NCBI RefSeq assembly: GCF_014646295.1
Contig: NZ_BMNE01000006.1
Location: 434,001 to 498,000, forward strand
Source: Nocardia rhizosphaerihabitans
Lineage (GTDB): Bacteria; Actinomycetota; Actinomycetes; Mycobacteriales; Mycobacteriaceae
Direction: 5' to 3'
Length of the DNA: 64,000 nt
The position numbers and the translations under genes were made by a program. The notes below the pieces were generated by a model. The model had not been told where the DNA came from. It made no database searches and saw only the letters and a program-made list of their open reading frames with translations. Of the stretch, positions 41,366 to 50,332 are shown piece by piece (the first letter of the stretch is position 1; every line of letters starts with the position of its first letter).

Positions 41366-43207
41366 TCAGGCGCGACGACGGGCAACCGACCAGATCGCCA
41401 CACCGATGCCGACCAGCGCGACCGCGCCGATGCCGATGCCGACGATGGCCGCCCACGGCGTCGACGAGTTCGAACCATCCACGGCGACAGGCTTTTGCGC
41501 GCCTGGTGACTGCTCACCGAGGACATCGGCGCTACCGGTCACATAGGTCGGCCCGGCTTCCGCGGTGCCCGCCACGGTGACGTCGAGTTCGATCGGCGTG
41601 GGCGGCATCTTGTCGGCACCGCTCGGCAGACCGACCTTGATCGCGAGGTAATGCCACCCGGCGACCGACTGACGCTGCACCGTCGTATCGGCCGCGTCCC
41701 GGTTGGCGTACCGGATCGGCACCGACGCCACGGTCAATGCCGTGTTCGTCTTGCCGGTGTAAGCCGAAGTGTCGGAGTCGATCTCGCGACCCAGCGGCGA
41801 GAACAGCGTGGTCTCGACGTTCGTGGCGGCGGTGTAGCCCGCCCCGCCGGTTTCGGCGAAGCGCACCCGGTAGGCCAGGCCCTGCCCCCAGTCGAGTCGC
41901 ACCCGGTAGAAGACGTACTCGCCGGACTGCAGCGTGTCGGTGTAGCGGCCGCTGCCCTCCAGCGTGGAGGCGACGGTGAACGAGCCGCCGCCGCTGATCG
42001 GCTGGGCCGCACCGCCCGGATCGGTGAACGTGGTCTTGGTCGAGACCGCGGCGGCACCGGGATCGGTGACGCCCGGTTCGATGCCGACGAGAATCTCCAG
42101 CGGCAGCCGCGCGGGCGCGCCTTCGGGTGCGATGTCCCAGTTCATCTCGAAGTAGTAGCGGCCGCCGCCCTTGCACTTGTCCGAGCTGCCGCCGCTCGGC
42201 TGCTCGGCCGCGCCCTGGAAGGTGTTGGCGACGGTGAGCGCGACGCCGTCGCTGGTTCTGGTTTCGAGCTCGCGCTCGCGGGCGCCGCAGTCCGTGCCGT
42301 CGCGACCGTAGACGCGCAGCTCCAGCACACCCATGTCGTCGGTGATGGACACGCCGGTCGTGCGCGGGAACGAGACGATCCCGGTGAAGTACGCGGTCGC
42401 CCCCGCGGGCACATCCACCGCGTAGAACCGCTTCTCGTGCTGACCGATGATGTCGAGGTATTGACCGGGCTTGGCGACCGGCGCGGTCCGGTAGCCGTCG
42501 GTGCCGGTGATCGGGGTGCCGGTGGCCTGGTAGTTGCGCAGGGCGGCCGAACTCACCCGCGGCAGAATGCGTTCCAGCGCGGCGCCGTCGGCGGCGTCGG
42601 TGTAGCTGCCGCCGGTCGTCTGCGCCATACAGGTGAGCTGGGCGCGGGCCTTGTCGTCGACGGCGAAACCGATGGAGTGCACGACCAGGTCGACCCCCTT
42701 CTGCTTCAGCTCCTTGGCCACCTCGCACGGATCGGGCGGCGCGCAGGTGTCGTCACCGTCGGAGACCAGCACGATCGAGCGCGGACCCGAGGACGGCAAT
42801 GCCTCGGCGGCCTGGCGCAGCGCGGTGCCCATCGGGGTCCATCCGCGGGCCTGGATGCCGTCGACGGCGCTGGTGAGCGCGGGCTTGTCGATGGTGTTCG
42901 GCTGCTGCAGGATCTGGACGTCGCGGCAGCCCGCGGCCTTGTCGGCCTCGTCGTTGCCGGTGCCGGTGCCGTAGGTGGTGAGTCCGACCTTGGCCTCGGC
43001 GGGCGCCGAGTCGACGAAGGTGCGTACGGCCCTCTTCGCGGAATCCATCATGGTGGCACCCTGGTCGGGGCGCTGCATGGACCCGGACGCGTCCAGGATG
43101 AGCATGGTCGGTGCGTACTGCGCCGGGTCGGCGTGCGCCGCCGCCACGGGGAGCAGGGTGAGCGCTGTGGCGGTCAGTGCCGCGGTCAGCGTCCTGAATC
43201 TCGACAT
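41366..43207 (-). CDS. Exported von Willebrand factor A (VWA) protein with C-terminal anchor
   Basis: 613 residues. A signal peptide (MSRFRTLTAALTATALTLLP...AHA) is followed by a VWA domain with the MIDAS motif DASGSM and GWTPMGTALRQAAEAL. The next region is beta-rich with two Cys pairs. The C-terminus has a single hydrophobic span (WAAIVGIGIGAVALVGIGVAIW) and basic end (ARRRA), anchoring it in the membrane facing out. Metal-ion-dependent adhesion or enzyme assembly is the usual VWA role. A TTG six codons upstream is less likely. No obvious partner. Confidence 0.82.
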   Translation of the reverse strand: MSRFRTLTAALTATALTLLPVAAAHADPAQYAPTMLILDASGSMQRPDQGATMMDSAKRAVRTFVDSAPAEAKVGLTTYGTGTGNDEADKAAGCRDVQILQQPNTIDKPALTSAVDGIQARGWTPMGTALRQAAEALPSSGPRSIVLVSDGDDTCAPPDPCEVAKELKQKGVDLVVHSIGFAVDDKARAQLTCMAQTTGGSYTDAADGAALERILPRVSSAALRNYQATGTPITGTDGYRTAPVAKPGQYLDIIGQHEKRFYAVDVPAGATAYFTGIVSFPRTTGVSITDDMGVLELRVYGRDGTDCGARERELETRTSDGVALTVANTFQGAAEQPSGGSSDKCKGGGRYYFEMNWDIAPEGAPARLPLEILVGIEPGVTDPGAAAVSTKTTFTDPGGAAQPISGGGSFTVASTLEGSGRYTDTLQSGEYVFYRVRLDWGQGLAYRVRFAETGGAGYTAATNVETTLFSPLGREIDSDTSAYTGKTNTALTVASVPIRYANRDAADTTVQRQSVAGWHYLAIKVGLPSGADKMPPTPIELDVTVAGTAEAGPTYVTGSADVLGEQSPGAQKPVAVDGSNSSTPWAAIVGIGIGAVALVGIGVAIWSVARRRA

Positions 43208-43392
43208 CGTCCTCGACTTCGTCAACCGGAATGAAACCGGACAGACGTTACCGAGCGGGTGGTGCCGGTACTACCCCCAAAATCGGTGGCACAAGCCACC
43301 GTTTACCGGATGAAATCGTGTTTCGGCAGGTTGCCGGGCCGTTGTCTCGCGCCTGCCGCAGGATGACGGCGTCGCGGGGCACAATCGAACGC

Positions 43393-45228
43393 ATGGCTTC
43401 GCAGGCCCGCGACGCGCAGGAGCGCAAACGGCACGGCAGGCACTACACCCCGCCCGCCCTTGCGCGGTTCCTGGCGCGACGGGCGCTGCTGCACGCCCCA
43501 CGCGCCGGTGAGCTCCGGGTGCTCGACCCGGCCTGCGGGGACGGCGAGTTACTCCTCGCGGTGCACCGGGAGGCCGCACCTGACGTCACGGTACGGCTGA
43601 CCGGCTACGACCTGGACCGGCGGGCCGTTGGTGAAACCGCCGAGCGCGCCGCCGCCGAAGGCGTCGAGATCGATTGCCGGGCAGGCGATTTCCTCGCCGC
43701 GTCGGCGCACATCCCCGACGGTTCGTTCGACCTCGTCATCAGCAATCCGCCGTATGTGCGGACCCAGCAGCTCGGCGGCTCGACGGCACAGCTGCTGAGC
43801 AAGCAGTTCGGCCTGCGCGGGCGCATCGACCTCACCCACCCCTTCGTGGCGATCGCGCCGCGGCTGCTTGCCGCCGACGGTGTCCTCGGATTGCTCTGTG
43901 CCAACCGGTTTCTCACCACCAGGGCGGGTGCGAACCTGCGCCGGATCCTGACGAGTGAGCTGCATCCGGCCGAGCTCTACGACCTCGGCGACACCAAGCT
44001 CTTCGCGGCGGCGGTGCTGCCCGCGATCACGGTCGCTACCCGCGCGCCCAGCGAATGCGACTGCCGGTACGTCTCGGTGTACGAAGAGATCGGCGCCGAA
44101 CCCGATTGCGCCTCAGGCCTGTTCGACGCGCTGGCCGGAGACACCGCGTGCCTGGTCGGCGACAGCGGACGGGTGTTCGCCGTCGAGGTGGGCGTGCTGT
44201 CCACCGGGGGCGGCTCCGGGGTGGTCGGCGTGCGAACGTCGGCGACGCACACGGGCCCGAAACCTACCGGGCCCGGCGAACAGATTTCGGGGCGAGACAG
44301 CGCTCGATCGCGCGCGGACCTGAAGTCCACCCGCACCGCGGTCGCAGGCCTGATCGCCCGGCCCGGCGGGGCCGACCAGGCGAACGCTGTTCGCCCCGAC
44401 CAGCCTGGTGACACCGCCTGGCGCATGTCACGCCCCGCCGTCGATCACTGGCTCGGCCGCATCGCCGAGCGCACCTGGCGCACTTTCGGCGACACCGCCC
44501 GCATCCGCGTCGGCATCAAAACCACCGCCGACCGGGTGTTCATCTCCGACCGCTGGGACCAGATGGACCCGACCCCGGAACCGGAACTGTTGCGGCAGTT
44601 GATCACCCACCATGACCTGCAACCATGGCGGATCGGGCAGGAGCGCGGCACCAGGGTCCTCTACCCCTACGACCTCATGCAGCCGCGCCGCACACCCATC
44701 GACCTCGACGAATTCCCCGGCGCCGCAGAGTATCTGCGCTCGCACGAGCAGGTCCTGTCCGGCCGACGGTACGTGCTCGACGGCGGTCGGAAGTGGTTCG
44801 AGATCTGGGTTCCGCAGCGCCCGCATCTGTGGGGCGCGCCGAAACTGGTGTTCCCCGACATCAGCGAGCGACCCAGGTTCGCGCTCGACCGGTCCGGCGC
44901 GGTGGTCAACGGCGACTGCTACTGGATCTCGCTCACCGATCTCGGCACCGGCAAGCAGGCGACCGATCTCGCGTATCTGCTGATGGGCGTGGCGAATTCG
45001 GCGCTGGGACTGCGGTTCTACGACGCGGTGTGCGGCAATCGGCTGTATTCGGGACGGCGGCGCTGGATCACCCAGTACGTGGCCCGGCTGCCGCTGCCCG
45101 ATCCGGCGTGCCCGGCCGCGGCGGCGATCGTGGCGCGAGTGCGTGGCGTGCTGGAAGGCGGTGTCCCCGTCGCGGAGGCCGGCATCGACGAGACCGTCGC
45201 CGCGGCCTTCGGGGTCCCCGCTCAGTGA
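43393..45228 (+). CDS. Orphan N6-adenine DNA methyltransferase (Eco57I/TaqI-like)
   Basis: 611 residues. SAM-binding motif VLDPACGDGELLLAV (DPACGDG at 45-51) and catalytic NPPY (118-121) identify a gamma-type N6-adenine methyltransferase. The C-terminal half, with WRIGQERGTRVLYPYDL and YLLMGVANSALGLRFYDAV, resembles the TaqI-like target-recognition domain. No PD-(D/E)xK nuclease is visible in the N-terminus and no restriction gene flanks it, so it appears to be an orphan. The converging tetR overlaps by seven bases. Recognition sequence unknown. Confidence 0.85.
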   Translation: MASQARDAQERKRHGRHYTPPALARFLARRALLHAPRAGELRVLDPACGDGELLLAVHREAAPDVTVRLTGYDLDRRAVGETAERAAAEGVEIDCRAGDFLAASAHIPDGSFDLVISNPPYVRTQQLGGSTAQLLSKQFGLRGRIDLTHPFVAIAPRLLAADGVLGLLCANRFLTTRAGANLRRILTSELHPAELYDLGDTKLFAAAVLPAITVATRAPSECDCRYVSVYEEIGAEPDCASGLFDALAGDTACLVGDSGRVFAVEVGVLSTGGGSGVVGVRTSATHTGPKPTGPGEQISGRDSARSRADLKSTRTAVAGLIARPGGADQANAVRPDQPGDTAWRMSRPAVDHWLGRIAERTWRTFGDTARIRVGIKTTADRVFISDRWDQMDPTPEPELLRQLITHHDLQPWRIGQERGTRVLYPYDLMQPRRTPIDLDEFPGAAEYLRSHEQVLSGRRYVLDGGRKWFEIWVPQRPHLWGAPKLVFPDISERPRFALDRSGAVVNGDCYWISLTDLGTGKQATDLAYLLMGVANSALGLRFYDAVCGNRLYSGRRRWITQYVARLPLPDPACPAAAAIVARVRGVLEGGVPVAEAGIDETVAAAFGVPAQ

Positions 45229-45845
45229 GCGACGCGGATACCGACCATCGGTAGCAGGGTGCGGCGGGCGAAGTCGCGGCCCGCCGCCGGGTCGTCGAGG
45301 GGGATGAGACCGTCCGGGGTGAGTGCCAGCGACAGCGCGAGCCGCGCCATGATCTCGGCGACCAGATCGGGATCGAAGTCGGGGACGGTCGCGCCCGCCT
45401 GCAATTCGCGCAGCTTGTCGGCGAGATAGCCGCGCCCGACCGCGAGGATCGGGCCCGCTTCGGTGGTGAGCCTGGGCAGGATGATCTCCGGTTCGGTACC
45501 GAGCAGCCTGCGCAGCAGCTCGTTGCCCGCGATGGTCGTCACGAACGCGACGAAGATCTCGACGAGCTGTTCGCCCGGCTCGGTGACCGCGCGCACCCGC
45601 TCGTCGATCTCGGCGACATAGCGCTGCGCCTCCCGCACGCCCACCGCTTCGACCAGGTCGTTCTTGGATTCGTAGCGCCGGTACAGGGTGGCCGGGCTGA
45701 TGCCTGCCCGCCGGGCGATCTCGCCCATGCTCGTGCGTTTGATGCCGAAGTCGAGAAACGCCGACAGCGCACTGTCGAGCAGCTTCTCCCCGTCGGTGAC
45801 GGGCTTTTCCAGTATCCGCGCGAGGATGGACGAGACAGTAGGCAT
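45222..45845 (-). CDS. TetR family transcriptional regulator
   Basis: 207 residues from MPTVSSILARILEK. Helix-turn-helix TSMGEIARRAGISPATLYRRYESKNDLVEAV. It follows a small 62-residue gene by 7 bp in the same direction, so the two form an operon. Its end overlaps the methyltransferase end. The ligand and regulon are unknown. Confidence 0.87.
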   Translation of the reverse strand: MPTVSSILARILEKPVTDGEKLLDSALSAFLDFGIKRTSMGEIARRAGISPATLYRRYESKNDLVEAVGVREAQRYVAEIDERVRAVTEPGEQLVEIFVAFVTTIAGNELLRRLLGTEPEIILPRLTTEAGPILAVGRGYLADKLRELQAGATVPDFDPDLVAEIMARLALSLALTPDGLIPLDDPAAGRDFARRTLLPMVGIRVAH

Positions 45846-45852
45846 CGTCCCA

Positions 45853-46041
45853 TTATCCCCGTGGCGACAGATCCAGCGCGACCATCTCCTGCTCGATCGC
45901 ATTGGCCGCGAAGTGGACCCCGCGCGAGCGTAATTCGTGAACCCGGCACTGGAGTGCCTCGATTCCGCCGGGCTGGGCGGCGATATCGGCCACGCTGAGC
46001 CGTCCCCCTGCTCGGTGCACACCGGAATGCATGTATGCCAC
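45853..46041 (-). CDS. 62-residue protein upstream of tetR
   Basis: GTG start with the perfect ribosome site AGGAGG (46049-46054) at seven-base spacing, which makes it well supported for its size. The product VAYMHSGVHRAGGRLSVAD...QEMVALDLSPRG is soluble, moderately charged, with one Cys and no recognised motif. It is coupled closely (7 bp) to the tetR downstream. Unknown function; it may be a co-regulator. Confidence 0.6.
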   Translation of the reverse strand: MAYMHSGVHRAGGRLSVADIAAQPGGIEALQCRVHELRSRGVHFAANAIEQEMVALDLSPRG

Positions 46042-46157
46042 CGTGATACCTCCTACCTCGCGTATCCGGTGCCGGCCGCCGCACTCTATGGCCGGACGCA
46101 ATACGCAGGGCAAATGTTATCAGGTATCCCTACTGGTCACTTGCTCAGTGTGACGAC

Positions 46158-46673
46158 TCACAACACCTCGGCCGTGCGGTGCGCCGCCAGATTGTGCACA
46201 TAGACGGCCGCGTTGAGCTTGATCCCGTCCTGCTGCGCCTCGGTCAGCTCGCGGCGCACCTTGCCGGGGACGCCGGCGACCAGCGAGCCAGGCGGGATCT
46301 GCGCACCCTCCGGGATCAGGGCATTGGCCGCGATCAGGCTGCCCGCGCCGATCACCGCGCCGTTGAGGACGGTCGCGCCCATGCCGACCAGCACGTCGTC
46401 GCCGATGGTGCAGCCGTGCAGAATCGCGTTGTGTCCCACCGAGACTCCACTGCCGACGGTGAGCGGGAAACCGGGGTCGGCGTGCAGGACGCAACCGTCC
46501 TGGATATTGGTGCGCGCACCAAGAGTGATCTGCTCGAGGTCGCCGCGCAGCACAGCCGAATACCAGACGCCGACCTCGGCGGCCAGGCTCACCCGCCCGA
46601 TAACGGTCGCGTTCGGCGCGATCCAGGCAGTGTCGTCGATTTCCGGTGCGAACCCGGACACCTTGATGATCAT
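46158..46673 (-). CDS. Gamma-class carbonic anhydrase-like hexapeptide protein
   Basis: 171 residues from MIIKVSGFAPEIDD. Left-handed beta-helix hexapeptide repeats run through the protein (ATVIGRVSLAAEVGVWYSAVLRGD, LGARTNIQDGCVLHADPG, VSVGHNAILHGCTIGDDVLVGMGATVLNGAVIGAG). Metal-binding His fall in LHAD, VGHN and LHGC as in the gamma carbonic anhydrase family. It may hydrate CO2 or only be structurally related. Its start is seven bases from the end of the GlxA-like gene, so they may share a transcript. Confidence 0.87.
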   Translation of the reverse strand: MIIKVSGFAPEIDDTAWIAPNATVIGRVSLAAEVGVWYSAVLRGDLEQITLGARTNIQDGCVLHADPGFPLTVGSGVSVGHNAILHGCTIGDDVLVGMGATVLNGAVIGAGSLIAANALIPEGAQIPPGSLVAGVPGKVRRELTEAQQDGIKLNAAVYVHNLAAHRTAEVL

Positions 46674-46680
46674 GCGGTGA

Positions 46681-47637
46681 TTATCGCGCCGCGCCACGGA
46701 ACTGGGCGCGGTGGGCCGCCGGACTGGTGCCGAGCATGCGATGGAAGTGGTGGCGCAGGCTCACCGCGCTGCCGAAACCGGTGTCGCGCGCGATCCGGTC
46801 GACGGTCTCGTCGGTCGACTCCAGCAGCAGCCGGGCATGGTCGGTGCGCTGCTGCAACAGCCATTGCTGCGGGCTGGTGCCGGTGCGTTCGCGGAACCGC
46901 CGGGTGAAGGTGCGCCGCGACATGAGCGCCGCGCGCGACCAGATGTCGAGATCGATCCCCGTGTCGAGGTGGGTGCGGGCCCACGCCATCGCCTGCTCGA
47001 TCGGGTCGGTGGTGTCCTCGTCGGGGACCGCGACCGGGATGAACTGGGCCTGCGAACCGCTGCGGTGCGGCGCAGTGACCAGCGCGCGGGCCAGCTCGGT
47101 GGCCGCGCGGGCGCCGAGGTCGCCGCGGACGATGTGCAGGCAGCAGTCCAGCGCGGCGGCGACGCCCGCGGAGGTGATCACGTCGCCGAGGTCGGTCCAC
47201 AGGGTGTCGGCGCGCACCCGGACCCGCGGATAGGCGCGGGCCATGGCCTCCGCGGCGGCCCAGTGCGTGGTGAGTTCGCGGCCGTCGGCCAGGCCCGTCG
47301 CCGCGATCGCCCAGGCGCCGAGGCACAGGCCGACCAGCCGGGCGCCGTTCGCGTGCGCGGTGTGCACCGCGTCGTCGAGGGCGGGGGAGAGGGCCATGTC
47401 ACGGTGCCAGCCGGGGAAGACCACCATGTCTGCGCCGGCGACAGCGTCGAGACCGTGGTGCACGGTGATGTCGAAACCCGCTGCGGTGGACAGCGTTCCG
47501 CGCTTCTCTGCGCACACTCGCACGTCGTAGGGTGAATCGCCGCTGACACCGGTCCCGGAGCGGCCCAGTACCAGCGTCGGCACCGACAGATGGAACGGAC
47601 TGATCCCGTCGAACGCGATGACCGCCACCGAGCGCAT
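46681..47637 (-). CDS. GlxA family AraC-type regulator (DJ-1/PfpI plus HTH)
   Basis: 318 residues. The N-terminal DJ-1/PfpI-like domain (VAVIAFDGISPFHLSVPTLVLG; VGLCLGAWAIAATGLADG with the nucleophile-elbow Cys) is followed by an AraC HTH: WSRAALMSRRTFTRRFRERTGTSPQQWLLQQRTDHARLLLE and DRIARDTGFGSAVSLRHHFHRMLGTSPAAHR. It is divergent from an MBL hydrolase with 71 bp between starts and may control it. Effector unknown. Confidence 0.9.
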   Translation of the reverse strand: MRSVAVIAFDGISPFHLSVPTLVLGRSGTGVSGDSPYDVRVCAEKRGTLSTAAGFDITVHHGLDAVAGADMVVFPGWHRDMALSPALDDAVHTAHANGARLVGLCLGAWAIAATGLADGRELTTHWAAAEAMARAYPRVRVRADTLWTDLGDVITSAGVAAALDCCLHIVRGDLGARAATELARALVTAPHRSGSQAQFIPVAVPDEDTTDPIEQAMAWARTHLDTGIDLDIWSRAALMSRRTFTRRFRERTGTSPQQWLLQQRTDHARLLLESTDETVDRIARDTGFGSAVSLRHHFHRMLGTSPAAHRAQFRGAAR

Positions 47638-47708
47638 GGCCCGATCTTAACGATGCTCGGCCTGCAGGCCACTGTCCTGGGCCGTCGCGGTCGGCGAAAG
47701 TTGTCGGC

Positions 47709-48479
47709 ATGACCGAGACGATCACCCGTCCAACTCTGTTCGACGCCTTGCACATCGGTGGTCCGACCCTGCGCTTCCGGTACGCGGGCCTGACCTGGCT
47801 CACCGACCCGACCTTCGACGAGCCGGGCGACTACCCGGGCCCGATCACTCTGCACAAGCTCAGCGGTCCCGCCGTGCCGGTCGAGGCGATCGGCACGATC
47901 GATGTCGTGCTGCTCTCGCACGATCAGCACGCCGACAACCTCGACACCGCGGGCCGTGCGTTGCTGGCTCAGGTCGACACCGTGCTCTCGACGCCCGATG
48001 CCGCGGGCCGGATCGACGGTGTGCGCGGCCTGGTCCCCTGGGAGACCGTCACCGTCGGCGCTGTCGAGGTCACCGCGGTGCCCGCGCTGCACGGGCCCGA
48101 GGGCTGCGAGCCGCTCAGCGGCGTGGTCACCGGTTTCGTGCTGCGGGCCGAGGGCGAGCCGACGGTCTACGTTTCCGGTGACAACGCGTCGGTGGAATTG
48201 GTCGAGCGGATCGTGGAGCGGATCGGGCGGATCGACGTCGCGGTACTCAATATCGGCGCCGCCAATGTCGGCCGGTTCGGCGACAGCGACGTCACCCTGA
48301 ATGCCCGCACCGCCGTCCAGGCCGCCGCCGTGCTCGGTGACGCGGTCGTCGTCGCGGTGCACGCGGAGGGCTGGGGCCACTTCAGCGAATCGCTGGATTA
48401 CCTCGAGCGCACGTTCGCCTACGCCGATCGCACTGGGCAGCTTCGCATTCCGGTGCGGGGTGAAGTGTTCGCGGTCTGA
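47709..48479 (+). CDS. MBL-fold metallo-hydrolase (UlaG-like)
   Basis: 256 residues. Metal motif VLLSHDQHADNLDTAG (an HxxxHxD variant of the usual HxHxDH), with WLTDPTFD before it and PALHGPEGCEP, FVLRAEGEPTVYVSGDNA and AVHAEGWGHFSES for later ligands. UlaG-like enzymes act on lactones, phosphates or nucleotides. It may be the target of the divergent GlxA-like regulator. Substrate unknown. Confidence 0.87.
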   Translation: MTETITRPTLFDALHIGGPTLRFRYAGLTWLTDPTFDEPGDYPGPITLHKLSGPAVPVEAIGTIDVVLLSHDQHADNLDTAGRALLAQVDTVLSTPDAAGRIDGVRGLVPWETVTVGAVEVTAVPALHGPEGCEPLSGVVTGFVLRAEGEPTVYVSGDNASVELVERIVERIGRIDVAVLNIGAANVGRFGDSDVTLNARTAVQAAAVLGDAVVVAVHAEGWGHFSESLDYLERTFAYADRTGQLRIPVRGEVFAV

Positions 48480-48544
48480 GCACGGAATTCGATCACCCGC
48501 GTCCGAGCCACCGGGCGCGGGTTTCCCTGACTGCAGGAGATGAG

Positions 48545-49150
48545 TTGCTGAAGAAGCGAATGAGTGGCCGGTCGCGCACGCTGGTTCGGGTGCTGCCGGC
48601 CCTGGTCGCGCTGGCGCTGGCGCTGACCGCGTGTTCGTCGAACGGGTCGGGTTCGGGTCAGCCGGGGTCGAGTTCGGTGTCCAAGACCTCGGCCACCACG
48701 ACGCCCGCGACGAGTGCGGTGACGCCGTCGGCGAATCCGGGTGGAACGCCCGATGGCGGCGGCTCAGTGCCGGGCAACGGCGGTTCGGCGCCGGAGTCGT
48801 CGTGGTACCACTCGCCCACGCAGGCGCCGGAGTCGTCGTGGTACCACTCGCCGACGCAGGAGCCGCCGCCGGGATACAACTGCGTGCCTGGTCCGGATTG
48901 CGGCACGGACAGCTGCGGACACAACGAATGCGGATTACCGCCGGGCCACACCTGCATGCCCGGCCCGGATTGCGGCACCGACAACTGCGGCCCAGGCCAG
49001 TGCGGCGAAACACCGCCGACGACCACCGTCGCGCCGCCGTCCACGACACAGCCGGTGACGACCACACCGGCGGCCACCTCCGCCCCGCCGCCCGCGACGA
49101 CGACGACCGGCGCCGCTCCCGCGGCGGCATCGGTGACGTCGTCACCGTGA
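48545..49150 (+). CDS. Repeat-containing lipoprotein with Thr/Pro-rich tail
   Basis: 201 residues from TTG with AGGAG five bases before. The leader LKKRMSGRSRTLVRVLPALVALALALTAC gives a lipobox ending at Cys30. A Ser/Thr-rich linker is followed by two perfect copies of a 12-residue unit (APESSWYHSPTQ) and then two cysteine-rich units (CVPGPDCGTDSCGHNECG and CMPGPDCGTDNCGPGQCG). A Thr/Pro-rich C-terminus suggests a cell-wall spacer, possibly glycosylated. No family is recognised. It sits upstream of ald with a hairpin between. Confidence 0.72.
   Translation: MLKKRMSGRSRTLVRVLPALVALALALTACSSNGSGSGQPGSSSVSKTSATTTPATSAVTPSANPGGTPDGGGSVPGNGGSAPESSWYHSPTQAPESSWYHSPTQEPPPGYNCVPGPDCGTDSCGHNECGLPPGHTCMPGPDCGTDNCGPGQCGETPPTTTVAPPSTTQPVTTTPAATSAPPPATTTTGAAPAAASVTSSP
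48788..48859 (+). repeat. Two tandem 36-bp repeats within the lipoprotein gene
   Basis: Units at 48788-48823 and 48824-48859 differ at a single base. They encode APESSWYHSPTQ twice. The in-frame repeat suggests slippage-driven length variation. Confidence 0.85.
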
Positions 49151-49183
49151 ACCTGGCTCCGACACGCGATGTTCCAACCAGCT

Positions 49184-49203
49184 GACTCCCGTCGGCGGGA
49201 GTC
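49184..49203 (+). terminator. Hairpin before ald
   Basis: GACTCCCG, TCGG, CGGGAGTC: an 8-bp perfect stem 33 bp after the lipoprotein stop and 13 bp before ald. It likely terminates the lipoprotein transcript or lies in the ald leader. Confidence 0.5.
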
Positions 49204-49216
49204 CTAAGCTGGCGCA

Positions 49217-50329
49217 ATGACGGGAACAGGCGGAACGGTCGGTGTGCCGGCGGAGGTCAAACCGCAGGAGTTCCGGGTGGCGCTCACCCCGGCGGGCGCC
49301 ACCGAACTGGCCGCGCACGGGCATGAGGTGCTCGTGCAGGCCGGTGCCGGAACAGGTTCGGGCTTCGGCGACGAGGACTATCTCGCCGCCGGTGCCAGGA
49401 TCGTGTCCGACGCCGAGGCGGTCTGGGCCGAGGCCGGGCTGATCCTGAAGGTGAAAGAGCCCATCGCGCAGGAGTATTCGCGGATGCGGCAAGACCAGGT
49501 GCTGTTCACCTATCTGCACCTGGCCGCGTCGAAGGAATGCACCGACGCGATCCTGGACTCCGGGATCACCGCGATCGCCTATGAAACGGTGCGGGCCGCG
49601 GACGGTTCGCTGCCGCTGCTCGCGCCGATGAGCGAGGTCGCGGGCAAGCTCGGCACCCAGGTGGGCGCCTATCACCTGATGGCGCCGATGGGCGGGGAGG
49701 GCATGCTGCTCGGCGGGGTGCCCGGCGTGCGCCCTGCCGCTGTGGTGGTGCTCGGCGGCGGCGTCGCGGGGGCCAACGCGGCGACCGTCGCGGTCGGGAT
49801 GGGTGCCAGGGTGAGCGTCCTCGATACCAATCTGGCGCGGTTGCGCGAGCTCGACGCGCGCTTCGCCGGCCGGGTCGGCACCCTCGCCTCACACGCGCTG
49901 GAGATCGAAAAGGCCGTGCTCGCCGCGGATCTGGTGATCGGGTCGGTGCTGGTGCCCGGCGCCAAGGCACCCAAGCTGGTCTCCGACGAGCTCGTCGCGG
50001 GGATGCGTCCCGGCTCGGTGCTCGTCGACATCGCCGTCGACCAGGGCGGCTGCTTCGCCTCCACCCGGCCGACGACGCACGCCGATCCCACCTTCCCCGT
50101 GGCGAATTCGCTGTTCTACTGCGTCGCGAACATGCCGGGTGCGGTGCCGCACACCTCCACCGTTGCCCTCACCAACGCCACCCTGCCGTTCGCGATCGCG
50201 ATCGCCGACAAGGGCTGGCGTGGTGCCTGCACCGCCGATCCCGGACTGGCTGCCGGGCTCACGGCCGTCGACGGAAAGCTGCTGTCGTCGGAAGTGGCCG
50301 CGGCACACGGATATTCGCTCGGCGTCTGA
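49217..50329 (+). CDS. ald: Alanine dehydrogenase
   Basis: 370 residues, the expected length. It starts with a short extension before the family opening VGVPAEVKPQEFRVALTPAGA. Catalytic Lys/His residues are in LKVKEPIAQEYSRMRQDQVLFTYLHLA; the NAD-binding glycine motif is VVVLGGGVAGANAA. It interconverts L-alanine and pyruvate plus ammonia. Convergent with a SigJ-like gene, ending four bases apart. Confidence 0.94.
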   Translation: MTGTGGTVGVPAEVKPQEFRVALTPAGATELAAHGHEVLVQAGAGTGSGFGDEDYLAAGARIVSDAEAVWAEAGLILKVKEPIAQEYSRMRQDQVLFTYLHLAASKECTDAILDSGITAIAYETVRAADGSLPLLAPMSEVAGKLGTQVGAYHLMAPMGGEGMLLGGVPGVRPAAVVVLGGGVAGANAATVAVGMGARVSVLDTNLARLRELDARFAGRVGTLASHALEIEKAVLAADLVIGSVLVPGAKAPKLVSDELVAGMRPGSVLVDIAVDQGGCFASTRPTTHADPTFPVANSLFYCVANMPGAVPHTSTVALTNATLPFAIAIADKGWRGACTADPGLAAGLTAVDGKLLSSEVAAAHGYSLGV

Positions 50330-50332
50330 GCC

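Noticed and set aside
48788..48859. Short direct repeats resembling a CRISPR unit
   Set aside because: Adjacent with no spacers, in frame within a lipoprotein gene and encoding a repeated peptide.
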